Part shown: positions 1 through 8,301 of the stretch, one piece after another
How the letters are laid out: every line of letters begins with the position of its first letter
How positions within the stretch are numbered: the stretch's first letter is position 1
DNA from: Massiliimalia timonensis
GTDB taxonomy: Bacteria > Bacillota > Clostridia > Oscillospirales > Ruminococcaceae
Assembly: GCF_900186585.1 (NCBI RefSeq)
Contig: NZ_FYDD01000004.1
Location: 1,073,417-1,137,416 of the forward strand
Reading direction: 5' to 3'
DNA length: 64,000 nucleotides
The notes under the pieces: model-generated
What the model was told of the DNA's origin: nothing
Seen by the model: the letters and a program-made list of their open reading frames with translations, nothing else
The model's database searches: none
Made by a program: the position numbers and the translations under genes

Positions 1-1154
1 GTATCCCGGAGAAGCTTTGCCCGGTCGGTGCGTTCCCACGGAAATTCCGGTCTGCCGAAATGCCCGTAGGCGGCAGTGTCAGCATATCTCGGCGTGAGCA
101 GATCCAAACCTGCGATCATCTCAGCCGGCGTTAATCCGAACACCAGTTTTACCGCTTCTGCCAGGCAGTCGTCTGCGCAGACCGTTCCGGTACCAAAGGT
201 ATCCACCTGTACCATCACCGGTTCTGCTACCCCGATGGCATAGGCCAAGGTCACCTGACACCGTTTGCACAACCCTGCCGCCACAAGGTTTTTGGCAATG
301 TACCGCGCCATGTATGCGCCCGAACGGTCGACCTTGGTGGGGTCTTTTCCGGAGAAAGCGCCCCCGCCGTGGGGCGCGAACACACCGTAACTGTCCACCA
401 TGAGTTTTCGTCCGGTCAGACCGGTATCGGCATACGGTCCGCCTGACACAAACCTTCCGGCCGGATTGATGAGGATTTTTGTATCCTCATCCGGCGGCAG
501 GATCTGCAAAGCAGGGGTAATCACCTTATCTGTCAGTTCAAAGCTAAGTTCGTCCGCCGGAATCTTAGGACTGTGCTGGGCAGAAAGCACAACGGTGTCC
601 AGTCTCAACGGTTTCCCGTCCTCCATATATTCCACAGTGACCTGCGCTTTCCCATCCGGACGCAGAGCGGGGAGCTTACCCGATTTTCTGACAGCGGTGA
701 GTGTTTTCGTCAGACGATGTGCCAGCACGACGGGCAGCGGGAGCATTTCAGGAGTTTCGTCACAAGCGTATCCCACCATCACCCCCTGATCTCCGGCTCC
801 CAGCCGCAGGGACATTCCTTCTTTTTTCACTCCACGGCGCTGTTCTAACGAACAGTCCACCCCTGCGGCAATGTCCGGGCTCTGCTTATGAATGTGACAC
901 TGGATGGTAAAATGAGCCGGATCATAGCCTACTCCCCTGAGAGCCGAACGGACAATCGAAGGGATAGAAGGTTCATAGAGGCTGGTGATCTCCCCGGCAA
1001 CAATGATCTGCCCCCGGGCAGCCATCACTTCGCAGGCTACACGCGAAAGGGCATCATGAGAAAGGCATTCATCCAGCACGCTGTCGGCGATAAGATCGCA
1101 CAGCTTATCCGGATGTCCTTCCGTAACTGATTCGGCGGTATATATTTTTGTCAT
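1..1154 (-). CDS. metK: S-adenosylmethionine synthetase (MetK), element-borne, 3' end cut by window edge
   Basis: It makes S-adenosylmethionine from methionine and ATP in the cytoplasm. The reading frame is open over 384 codons from an ATG preceded by AAAGGAGG; only a handful of C-terminal residues lie outside the window. Visible family motifs are TEGHPDK near the N-terminus, GDQGVMVGYACDETPE in the middle, GGPYADTGLTGRK and HGGGAFSGKDPTKVDRS, and the C-terminal YGHFGRPEFPWE. The segment just before HGGGAFSGKD reads YGVFAP, where common MetK proteins have a YARH-like sequence, so this is a divergent copy. It is the last gene of the minus-strand accessory block and follows a DUF3846 gene. A mobile-element MetK alongside a DNA methyltransferase (8297-9514) suggests a dedicated methyl-donor supply, which is inference. 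The host should have its own metK elsewhere. Confidence 0.93.
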   Translation of the reverse strand, partial: MTKIYTAESVTEGHPDKLCDLIADSVLDECLSHDALSRVACEVMAARGQIIVAGEITSLYEPSIPSIVRSALRGVGYDPAHFTIQCHIHKQSPDIAAGVDCSLEQRRGVKKEGMSLRLGAGDQGVMVGYACDETPEMLPLPVVLAHRLTKTLTAVRKSGKLPALRPDGKAQVTVEYMEDGKPLRLDTVVLSAQHSPKIPADELSFELTDKVITPALQILPPDEDTKILINPAGRFVSGGPYADTGLTGRKLMVDSYGVFAPHGGGAFSGKDPTKVDRSGAYMARYIAKNLVAAGLCKRCQVTLAYAIGVAEPVMVQVDTFGTGTVCADDCLAEAVKLVFGLTPAEMIAGLDLLTPRYADTAAYGHFGRPEFPWERTDRAKLLRD

Positions 1155-1166
1155 AGTACTCCTCCT

Positions 1167-1559
1167 TTACCGTTCATAATCGGCGGGTTTTTTGGACTTT
1201 TGGGAAGTTGCCGGCTTTGTGCGGATGCATACGATCCCTTCCTGCGCAGGAAGAAATTGTTCCGGACTCAGAAACATCTGCTGATATTTCCGCATTTGTT
1301 CCTCGGTCAGACCGCAGAAGTTTTCTCCCTCAATACCGCAGATAAAAAAGGTTCCTGCGATCACATCGTAATCGCCCAGCACACGGTTGAGCGGCAGTCC
1401 CATCATTTTCCCTTCGTCATTGCAGACCAGTGCGACCGGTTCCTCCCACGGATAAATCGCTTGAATGAGACCGCCTACTATCCGCTGCATTTCATGAAGC
1501 TCATTTTTCAGTTCAAAAGGGCGCGCTTCTTTGCCCGGTTCTACAAGCAATACTTTCAT
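1167..1559 (-). CDS. DUF3846 domain protein
   Basis: A 130-residue cytoplasmic protein matching the DUF3846 family as I recall it: an N-terminal MKVLLVEPGKEARPFEL stretch, a central QAIYPWEEPVALVCNDEG segment and a C-terminal FFICGIEGENFCGLTEEQ segment. The family is common on phages and conjugative elements of Firmicutes; its biochemical role is not known to me. The start is one base upstream of the previous gene's stop codon, and GAGGTGAAA within that gene serves as ribosome binding site, so the two are translationally coupled. No catalytic residues can be assigned. Confidence 0.75.
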   Translation of the reverse strand: MKVLLVEPGKEARPFELKNELHEMQRIVGGLIQAIYPWEEPVALVCNDEGKMMGLPLNRVLGDYDVIAGTFFICGIEGENFCGLTEEQMRKYQQMFLSPEQFLPAQEGIVCIRTKPATSQKSKKPADYER

Positions 1560-1802
1560 CTATTTCACCTCCAGTGAAAACGGTTTGAGACTTGTTTCGA
1601 TTTCCTGATAGTTTGCAAACTGTACCGTACACCCCAGCAGATAGGACACCGCTTCTTCCCATTCTTTTAAGGGGTATTGCTCTTTGTTTGGCAGCCGGTA
1701 CAGATCTCCGAGTGCCGCCCATTTAAGTTCCGGTACAAGGCGCAGATTGGAGATCACGGTACGGTGTTGTTCGGTCAGTTTTTCCAGTAATCCTTTCTTC
1801 AC
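1560..1802 (-). CDS. Small hypothetical protein
   Basis: An 80-residue protein I do not recognise. It starts with GTG preceded by GGAGG at a six-base distance, which supports real translation. It is charged at the N-terminus (MKKGLLEKLTEQ) and shows no membrane segment, zinc site or nucleotide-binding motif. It sits between a terminator (1818-1855) and the DUF3846 gene, to which it is directly coupled, so its own promoter or read-through of that terminator must supply transcription. Likely an accessory element protein of unknown role. Confidence 0.55.
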   Translation of the reverse strand: MKKGLLEKLTEQHRTVISNLRLVPELKWAALGDLYRLPNKEQYPLKEWEEAVSYLLGCTVQFANYQEIETSLKPFSLEVK

Positions 1803-1817
1803 TCAATTCCTCCGATC

Positions 1818-1855
1818 AAAAAACGATGGGCGGGACGTCCTTTAACGTCCCGCCC
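1818..1855 (-). terminator. Intrinsic terminator
   Basis: Perfect 11-bp inverted repeat GGGCGGGACGT / ACGTCCCGCCC followed on the minus strand by a run of six T. It ends the transcript carrying the 2026-2364 gene and the remnant at 1905-2030. Confidence 0.85.
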
Positions 1856-1904
1856 GATTGCGAGTGTATGTTTTTCTTTTATTCTATGGCTGACCAATAA
1901 TCTT

Positions 1905-2030
1905 CTAAAATTGAACAGCCTCTTTAATTTGAGCCTTTCCTTTTTTGTCCAGCAGTTCTCCCTCCCATAGCTGCTTGAGCCAATTAAATACTTCTTGCTG
2001 ATTTTCAATTATGTTTTCTATATTGCTATT
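1905..2030 (-). pseudogene. C-terminal remnant of a paralog of the neighbouring 2026-2364 gene
   Basis: Just downstream of the stop of the 2026-2364 gene an open frame of about 40 codons encodes IENIIENQQEVFNWLKQLW and then continues to AQIKEAVQF and a stop. It has no ATG, GTG or TTG start after the upstream in-frame stop. Its pattern resembles the tail of the neighbouring protein (QKELIQWMQEL...KEQIRKAIEIL). The simplest reading is a decayed tandem duplicate or a recombination scar. A sequencing frameshift is the alternative. Confidence 0.4.
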
Positions 2031-2364
2031 TCCACTCGTTAATTAAAATTTCAATAGCTTTCCTTATTTGTTCTTTTACAGTTTCCGATATTATCTCGAT
2101 TGATGTTAATTCCTGCATCCATTGAATAAGTTCTTTCTGTTCATTCGGAAGAACAACGAAACGGTTTTCCTTAAAATACATTAGTTCATATTCTGAAAGA
2201 CGACAAGCCTGACTGACTTCCTCCGGCGTGACGATAGCACCAAGGCAGTCTTCTTCGATCAAGCCGGCAATTATTTTGCTTCTTTGCAAACTTTTCTCAT
2301 CACCGTCTTTTAGCTGCGCGAGAGCAATACATTTGAGCATACTCATCTTTTCTTGTGCATTCAT
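2026..2364 (-). CDS. Hypothetical helical protein of the accessory region
   Basis: About 112 residues starting MNAQEKMSMLKCIALAQ; I chose this ATG because AAAGGATGA lies at a usual distance upstream, whereas the ATG at 2376 touches the binding site and the frame can open as far as 2439. The protein looks largely helical, with a conserved-looking EEDCLGAIVTPEEVSQACRL segment that could belong to a small DNA- or protein-binding fold. No membrane segment or catalytic motif is seen and I do not recognise the family. It is followed by a partial paralogous tail (1905-2030) and a strong terminator. Confidence 0.5.
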   Translation of the reverse strand: MNAQEKMSMLKCIALAQLKDGDEKSLQRSKIIAGLIEEDCLGAIVTPEEVSQACRLSEYELMYFKENRFVVLPNEQKELIQWMQELTSIEIISETVKEQIRKAIEILINEWK

Positions 2365-2489
2365 GATATGATTCATCCTTTCTGTATATTGTGTTACCCA
2401 GTTGGGGTAGTTACAACATATCAAAAAAAGACTCTGCATAGGATAAGATAGTTTTGAGATTGTTTGGAGACATTGAAAACTTTTGGCGG

Positions 2490-5400
2490 CTATTTTCTAT
2501 TCTGGTTTTTCTTCCGATTTCGTTTCTCTTTGATGAGCAGTAATACCAGGCTGGTTCCTGCAGTTAATACAGCAATCCCTGACATGATGATAACGGAAAG
2601 AGAATGATCACCCGTTTTCGGCAGTTCGATTTTGGGAATGAGCCTGTTATGCATCCGAACGGTGATCTCCTTGTCCGGGACAATCGTGACCGTTTGCTCA
2701 TCCGGCAGGATATATTGATCAGTGTCTTTCCCGGTCTGTTCCGATACGGTGTATTCGCCCGGACGGAGAGTAACACGGATCTCTCCGTTTTCATCTGTGG
2801 CAAATGTTTGATCATACACTCTGCCCGTAAAATCAGTTCCTGTGATCTGAAAGGTCCGTCCTTCGATCTTTCCGTCCTCAGCGGTCTTGACGATCTTCAA
2901 AGATCCGGTCCTCGCCCTGTTTGAAAACTGAGCGTCGTCCCGATTTGACACTGTAACGGTTTGATTGTCCTCTTTGATCTCAAAGTAATAGCAGTGATCA
3001 TCCGGCAGGAAAAATTCAGGCGCCTGTTTTTCATGCAAAAAGAATCCGCCATACCGTAAACCGTCCAGCTGATAGATCCCGGGCTGGGTTTCGGTGAGTT
3101 CGCCGACTAATTTGTCAGCCTTTTCATCGAATTGTCGGTTTTGATCCACATCCGCATAAACTTCAAATACCGCGCCGGACAGCTTATGATCCGGATATTC
3201 TTCATCAACCTTTACGACCCGGACGGACCCGGTCAGGAATCTGTTTTCAATTTCTATCCTGATGATCTCTTTGTCCTGAGAAACAGTAACAGGGTAATTG
3301 GCGGTATTCAGCACAAAGGCAGGTGCCGGTTTTAATTCCCGCACGATCCATTCCCCATAGGGAACATCCTCAAAGAGGAACACCCCGATCGGATTCGACT
3401 GAGCTGTCATCAGTGCAGTTTTTTCTGTAACTTCGGTTTCATCAGGTGCAAACAAACCGAATATCGCTCCGGCAATCGGGAATCCGTCCTCATCGATCTT
3501 TTTCCCCTCGATCGTTCCGCGGATCAGTTCGTTTTCTATTGCCTCTCCGTTATTGACAATCACTTTTACCTTTGCAGTATCCTGTCCGGCATAATCAAAG
3601 GAAATAGGATATTTCTGGTTACTGAGAAGATAATGTTCATCCGCAGAATATTCCTTTACATATACCGAGGATTCGACAGGAAGATCGGTTATAAAGACAG
3701 CGCTGCCATCCTGATTGCAGGAAACGATCTCTAAAAGGGAATCTTTCGGGATGACTTTTCCGTCTGCTGCTTTCATTTCTTCTGCTGCATACAGTCCGAA
3801 CTGAACAGATAACAGTTCACCGTTCATACCGATTCCGAACTGTTCCTCCTGTTCTAATTGCTTTTTCAGACTGATCTCGATTTTCTGACGTTCATTTTGG
3901 AAGGATATCGCTGTTTGCGTGATCTCAACCTCCTGTCCGGCATAGGTGAGAGTCACAGATTGAGGGATAGGATTCAGCACCATTCCGGGAGGCGCTTCGG
4001 TTTCTATCACCTTGAATGTCCCCAGATACATCGGTTTACTCCGGGCTTTCCCATCCTCTCCGGTCACTAAGGTATCCACGATCTCACCTTTTTTGTATCT
4101 TAATGTCCCGTCTAGGGTGTAGATATCTTCCTCGGCAATCACCTGATAGGCTGCTCCGGCTAATCCGGTCGTTTCATAGACCGGCCGGTAAATCCCGTCT
4201 GATTCGGTGACAGAGGAAAAGACTTCACCGGTTTTCGTAATGGTGATGATCCCTTTTTGCGGGGTGTTAAAAAGATCTATTGTAACTGTTTTTTGCGTTC
4301 CGTCAACGGTAAAGGGAATCGTCTCCTGATTCAGCACATATCCGTCACAGCTCTGCACTTCATGCAGCTCAAATGTTCCGCTGTGCAAAGGCTGAGGCAG
4401 CATGAGCTTTCCGGTACTGTCGGTATAGAAGGTATCCAAATCTGCGGGGGTGGGGTAATCGATGCGCTGGGTGATAAATTCTCCGGTACTGAGATCCTTG
4501 ATTTTCACTCCGACTCCGGCGGCGGGAATCACTTTGCCGGTTTCTGCATCCTTTTTGACAATTTCGATCATCGATTCAAAAGCCGCGTTATTTAATAAAT
4601 AGAAATAGGTCTTTTCATGTTCGTCGATCAGGACATCAAAATCAGGGATCTTCTCTGTACCTTCTAATCCCTTCGTCTGATGTACGGTATATGTGCCGGC
4701 AGGGAACAGTTTTGTCCGGGCAAATCCGTTTTCGTCACAGACAAGTGTATCTCTCTCGGTTTCCTTTGCGTTATCAAAGCTTCCGGCTGATTTTAAATAC
4801 ACTTGAAATTCAGCGCCCGGTTCGGGTGTTTCGATTCCTGTTTGCCCATCATCACTGTGTTTGATAATTGCTACTCTTCCTTTGATCACCTGTTCGGTCA
4901 CATCCATGCTGATCTCGTTATATTCAATTTCATAAAGTTCAGGCTCTGCTCCTACATGGTAGATTTCTGGGTTCAGCAGGTATCCTTCACTTGATTCTAA
5001 TTCACGGATTGACCAATCGGATCCGCAAGTGTAGTATTTGGTGGTAAATTTTCCTGACTCATCTGTGGTATACCTGTCGATGAGTTGCTCTCCCTGATAC
5101 ACACCATAAACAGCTCCCGCAAGGCTGGCGTCACCCTGTGCTGTGCCTGTTTCCTGATCTGTTTTGGTGACCGTCAAGCTCCATTTTTTCAGGACATTTT
5201 GGAAACTCTTTTGAGTGACTTTGTTCCATTCGACCAAAATGTTTTGTTTCTTGGGGAGAACGTACCGATCTTCGGTTTCCGCTTCTTCCAGCGCATACGG
5301 GGTATCGCCGCTGATCGGGATATCCTCAAACACAGCGATTCCGGAGGAATCCGTTACGGCGTATTCGTCCACTTTCAGTCCGCTTAAGGATGTGCCGGAC

Positions 5401-6665
5401 AAACGGAATTTCATTCCCTCTGTCAGTCCGTCCTCTGAAGTTTTGGTAACCTTTAAACTGCCTTTTTTCAGGGTGTTGTGAAAGGTGACAGAGGCAGTCT
5501 GTCCCCCGATCACCGTGACCTGTTTTGATTCCTGCGGTTCATATTCTTTTGAGGATATTTCTGTTACGGTATATCTGCCGGGAGCAAGGTCGTTTACCTG
5601 TATTTCACCGTTACTTCCGGTCGTGACCGTTTGATCCGTGTTCTCCCCCTGGGTCCGGAAAGAGATTCCCGACACTTTTCCATCCTCTGAGGTCTTTTTG
5701 ATTTTGACGGAACCGTCATCGATCTTCAGGTTCAAATATCCCTTGATGGGATCATTCACTGTTTGCCCGTAAGTTGCCACATTCTGCCGCTGATTGACAT
5801 TTTCCTGACCGGTCGTTCCGTCCGTCCAAACGACAACGCCTCTGCGCTTGGAATTTTTTCGTTGGGCGGTCACCTTAATATTCTGACCGGACGGATCTTT
5901 GACCTTGATCACCAGGTTATTTCCGCTGACAGAAAAAGTGACACCGGAGATATTGGCCGAAAAGCTGTATTCGGACAACATCTTATTGGCGTCCGGGATG
6001 GTGACTGTATATGCAGAACCTTCGTATGTAAGCTGATAGGTTTTTGCCGAAGAAGCCGAACGCGAAAACCCCGAGGGGAGTTTGACATGTTTTTTGACAG
6101 CATTCACTATCCGGTTGTAGTGTTCCAGGGTTTCACTGCGTAAGGGATAGTTTGAGGGGATCAGGTCTAAGACATTGTCCTTTCCGTAATCGCCGCCGTC
6201 CACCTTATTAAATTGTTCGTCCCGTTCTCCGACAATGATCTCCCAGATGATCAGCTGAGTTGCTTTCATTTCGGCAATACGGTCAGCTCCTGAGTTGGTA
6301 CTGGTCCAGGACGGAGATACGTTTCCCACATATCCGTAATGCATCACTCTGCCGATGAACAGCTTGATTAGTTCCGGACTGATGGTTTGATTGAATTTAC
6401 CCGGATAACTGTCCCAATAGGTTTCATCCTTTTGGGTCAGTTTATCAAAAGTCCAGCTTCCGATCCCCGGTTCGATACAGTATGCCGCCTGTCCTTCATA
6501 GCTTCCCAGGGCTTTGAGATTATCCTTGCTTGAGCTCTCCATCCCCCAGCCATTCATCAGTTTTACTGCGGGATGTCCCCACCCGGTCTTATTGGTTTCA
6601 TTCGCTCTGGGCAGGTCAATGACATACAGTTCCTCTGTCGCTGCTGCCCGGACTGCTGTCATCAC
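2490..6665 (-). CDS. Giant LPKTG surface protein: thioester domain plus about ten Cna-B repeats
   Basis: The open frame encodes 1391 residues of a cell-wall-anchored adhesin. Residues 60-145 look like a thioester domain: AYCIEPG holds the candidate cysteine (Cys63) and ATQLIIWE the candidate glutamine (Gln137). From about residue 320 there are ten Cna-B/SpaA-type beta-sandwich repeats, recognised by openings such as VKIKKTSEDG, LKVTKTSEDG, VAIIKHSDDG and VRVVKVDEEY and by LxPGxYTVxE-like segments; such domains usually carry Lys-Asn isopeptide bonds. The C-terminus has LPKTG, a hydrophobic helix and the basic tail KEKRNRKKNQNRK, the classic sortase signal. The GTG/ATG at 6665 gives no export signal; a good signal peptide is encoded just upstream but needs a one-base shift (see 6666-6741). 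Thioester adhesins can bond covalently to host proteins, a family property not shown here. Confidence 0.9.
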   Translation of the reverse strand: MMTAVRAAATEELYVIDLPRANETNKTGWGHPAVKLMNGWGMESSSKDNLKALGSYEGQAAYCIEPGIGSWTFDKLTQKDETYWDSYPGKFNQTISPELIKLFIGRVMHYGYVGNVSPSWTSTNSGADRIAEMKATQLIIWEIIVGERDEQFNKVDGGDYGKDNVLDLIPSNYPLRSETLEHYNRIVNAVKKHVKLPSGFSRSASSAKTYQLTYEGSAYTVTIPDANKMLSEYSFSANISGVTFSVSGNNLVIKVKDPSGQNIKVTAQRKNSKRRGVVVWTDGTTGQENVNQRQNVATYGQTVNDPIKGYLNLKIDDGSVKIKKTSEDGKVSGISFRTQGENTDQTVTTGSNGEIQVNDLAPGRYTVTEISSKEYEPQESKQVTVIGGQTASVTFHNTLKKGSLKVTKTSEDGLTEGMKFRLSGTSLSGLKVDEYAVTDSSGIAVFEDIPISGDTPYALEEAETEDRYVLPKKQNILVEWNKVTQKSFQNVLKKWSLTVTKTDQETGTAQGDASLAGAVYGVYQGEQLIDRYTTDESGKFTTKYYTCGSDWSIRELESSEGYLLNPEIYHVGAEPELYEIEYNEISMDVTEQVIKGRVAIIKHSDDGQTGIETPEPGAEFQVYLKSAGSFDNAKETERDTLVCDENGFARTKLFPAGTYTVHQTKGLEGTEKIPDFDVLIDEHEKTYFYLLNNAAFESMIEIVKKDAETGKVIPAAGVGVKIKDLSTGEFITQRIDYPTPADLDTFYTDSTGKLMLPQPLHSGTFELHEVQSCDGYVLNQETIPFTVDGTQKTVTIDLFNTPQKGIITITKTGEVFSSVTESDGIYRPVYETTGLAGAAYQVIAEEDIYTLDGTLRYKKGEIVDTLVTGEDGKARSKPMYLGTFKVIETEAPPGMVLNPIPQSVTLTYAGQEVEITQTAISFQNERQKIEISLKKQLEQEEQFGIGMNGELLSVQFGLYAAEEMKAADGKVIPKDSLLEIVSCNQDGSAVFITDLPVESSVYVKEYSADEHYLLSNQKYPISFDYAGQDTAKVKVIVNNGEAIENELIRGTIEGKKIDEDGFPIAGAIFGLFAPDETEVTEKTALMTAQSNPIGVFLFEDVPYGEWIVRELKPAPAFVLNTANYPVTVSQDKEIIRIEIENRFLTGSVRVVKVDEEYPDHKLSGAVFEVYADVDQNRQFDEKADKLVGELTETQPGIYQLDGLRYGGFFLHEKQAPEFFLPDDHCYYFEIKEDNQTVTVSNRDDAQFSNRARTGSLKIVKTAEDGKIEGRTFQITGTDFTGRVYDQTFATDENGEIRVTLRPGEYTVSEQTGKDTDQYILPDEQTVTIVPDKEITVRMHNRLIPKIELPKTGDHSLSVIIMSGIAVLTAGTSLVLLLIKEKRNRKKNQNRK

Positions 6666-6741
6666 CAGCGGGGAAATGATCCCGATACAAAACAGCAGGG
6701 TCAGCAGTACAAAAATCAGTTTCTTTCTTTAATCGTTCCAT
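6666..6741 (-). other. Out-of-frame signal peptide and true start region of the adhesin
   Basis: An ATG at 6741 preceded by AGAAAGGAA opens MERLKK. One base later in phase, the adhesin frame reads KKLIFVLLTLLFCIGIISP followed by LVMTAVRAAATEE, an ideal signal peptide (two lysines, hydrophobic core, Ala-rich cleavage region). In the adhesin frame a TAA precedes this stretch and no start codon lies inside it. Removing one A from the run AAAGAAAGAAAC fuses the ATG to the signal peptide and to the 1391-codon frame. The gene is therefore off by frameshift, phase variable, or mis-sequenced. Confidence 0.75.
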
Positions 6742-6781
6742 TTCCTTTCTGCCTTTCTTTCAAAAATCTTATGGATAAAAC

Positions 6782-6820
6782 AAAAAATCCCCGCAGCCTG
6801 ATTTTTTTCAGACTGCGGGG
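6782..6820 (-). terminator. Intrinsic terminator between the cyclotransferase-like gene and the adhesin
   Basis: Stem CCCCGCAG-C/T-CTGA over an A-rich loop (the opposite arm is TCAG-G/A-CTGCGGGG) followed on the minus strand by TTTTTT. It follows the stop at 6824. Only about 40 bases separate it from the adhesin start, with no clear promoter, so adhesin transcription may depend on read-through. Confidence 0.85.
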
Positions 6821-6823
6821 AAA

Positions 6824-7321
6824 TCATCGGTCCTCCCGTCTTTTAACGAAGACCTTTTGCTTCTCCGGGAGTTTTTTTCGGGTGCGTCTGACCGCTTCCA
6901 GCGCCGGGAATGTCTGCAGACCGTTTTGTCTGCAGCCTGCCAGGATCGAATACAGATAGCTTTGGGAAGGCAGGGCTGGCTCGTCCCGGTACGGTACGTT
7001 CATGGTATACACCATACCGATATATTCCTTTCCGTTCCTACCGGTAACAGTCACTGTTTCCTTTTTATAGAGATACGGAAACCCCTCATAATGATCCAGA
7101 TGGCGTTCATCCTGTTCGGTAATGCTCCAGAGTACACCGTCCACATAACTGCCTTCTTCCGGCTGAATGGTTGCGACGCCGCAGCCGCCTCCGTTAGTAC
7201 AAAAATCCAGACGGTATCCCTCAAGCCGGACGGTTTCCAAAACCTCCGCTTCGGGACACCGGAATGCCATCTGGTTTCGGTTCATATTGCTTCCGTATGC
7301 AAAATACTGAATCCTTTTCAC
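6824..7321 (-). CDS. Gamma-glutamylcyclotransferase-fold (AIG2-like) protein
   Basis: A 165-residue cytoplasmic protein. The N-terminal FAYGSNMN is the glycine/serine substrate loop of the cyclotransferase fold and DHYEGFPYLYKK carries the expected catalytic glutamate. Such enzymes cleave gamma-glutamyl amide bonds with release of 5-oxoproline. It starts with GTG behind AAAGGAGG. The gene lies directly downstream of an amidoligase, the enzyme class that forms such amide bonds, so the two may act as make-and-break partners on an unknown substrate (inference). The C-terminal 40 residues are very basic (TRKKLPEKQKVFVKRRE) and go beyond the minimal fold. Confidence 0.82.
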   Translation of the reverse strand: MKRIQYFAYGSNMNRNQMAFRCPEAEVLETVRLEGYRLDFCTNGGGCGVATIQPEEGSYVDGVLWSITEQDERHLDHYEGFPYLYKKETVTVTGRNGKEYIGMVYTMNVPYRDEPALPSQSYLYSILAGCRQNGLQTFPALEAVRRTRKKLPEKQKVFVKRREDR

Positions 7322-7347
7322 AGCGTATTCCTCCTTTCTTTATTCGG

Positions 7348-8301
7348 TTATCGTTCCTGATCCCGGCGGTTCTGCAGGCTGGGGTATTGGGATCTATCAT
7401 ACCGCCAAGCGCGGTCGCCGGGAAGATTTTTGAGTAAATGTTCTCTCACATTTTTGTATTCCGGTCCGATGAGTCCGAGGCGCAGCAGGAAGGTGCGGAA
7501 GGTAAAGGCGGGGTTTTCGCTGATCTGAGTTTTTCTCATCACCGTCCGTTTCTGGTTGACCGCCTGCGCGGAGACCGCCAATGCCAGCGTAATATTTGCC
7601 CGCACCTTTCCCGCGTGAAGGGTGCTTTCAAAACATCTCCATTCCAAAGTGCCCCGGTAAAAGACAGAATGCAGATTCAAAGCGTAATATCTTGTCCAGT
7701 GGTAATGCTCATCGCTTCCGTCCATACCGCCGTACCATTCCTGTTTTAACCGTTCCATTGAGGTATCCGACGGCAGCTTTCTGATCTTTTGAAGCATAGG
7801 CTCACGCACCTTCTTGCACCATCGTTCCACCCGGTCTTCATTGACATTCAATGCTTTAAACAGGATATCCTCTTTGGAATACATGATGGAAAGGGCATTT
7901 TTTAAGCTCTGCGGGGTATGGTTAGAAGCGTCTATATGAACATGCATTCCGCAGCTCTCGTTTACTGCCGCGCCGGCGTGGCGGAGCGCCCGGACGACCG
8001 TTTGCAGTTTCTCCATTTCGCTGTAACTGAGCTTAGGAGAATTCATCTCCACCTTGTAGATCCCCGAGCTGACCGGGACCTGCCGGCGTCCGTCCCGGCG
8101 GGTCGCGCGGATGCTTGAGTCATAGACAAACCGCCATTTTTTCCTGTCGCAGTCAAATACCTCCCACGGATCATAGGTAGAGGAGGACTGACAGTGAACA
8201 GCGGTAGTTCCGAACAGCGAGGCAACCGCTTGGGCTGCCTGATGTCTGGTGATCCCGGTCATTTCGATCTCACATCCGAAATACTGGTCTTTCAGATCAA
8301 T
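7348..8301 (-). CDS. Amidoligase family (COOH-NH2 ligase-like) protein
   Basis: A relative of glutamine synthetase / glutamate-cysteine ligase-type amidoligases. Family signatures are FGCEIEMTG at the N-terminus (metal-binding glutamates), KVEMNSPKLSY, SCGMHVHIDA and GTLEWRCFEST. The first ATG (8262) lies inside the FGCEIEMTG motif and would remove its acidic residues, so translation almost certainly begins upstream; in that frame only non-ATG codons are available between the stop and the motif, ATT at 8301 or CTG at 8295, with GGGAGG upstream. The gene overlaps the end of the methyltransferase gene. The substrate is unknown; members ligate amino acids or peptides through amide bonds using ATP. 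Confidence 0.82.
   Translation of the reverse strand: MDLKDQYFGCEIEMTGITRHQAAQAVASLFGTTAVHCQSSSTYDPWEVFDCDRKKWRFVYDSSIRATRRDGRRQVPVSSGIYKVEMNSPKLSYSEMEKLQTVVRALRHAGAAVNESCGMHVHIDASNHTPQSLKNALSIMYSKEDILFKALNVNEDRVERWCKKVREPMLQKIRKLPSDTSMERLKQEWYGGMDGSDEHYHWTRYYALNLHSVFYRGTLEWRCFESTLHAGKVRANITLALAVSAQAVNQKRTVMRKTQISENPAFTFRTFLLRLGLIGPEYKNVREHLLKNLPGDRAWRYDRSQYPSLQNRRDQER

Noticed and set aside
400..1130. Plus-strand frames of 69-129 codons inside metK
   Set aside because: Shadow frames of the intact MetK reading frame on the other strand.
1799..2008. A 69-codon minus-strand frame overlapping the terminator at 1818-1855
   Set aside because: It reads through a strong intrinsic terminator, has no ribosome binding site and a composition unlike neighbouring genes; the remnant at 1905-2030 in another frame explains the coding look better.
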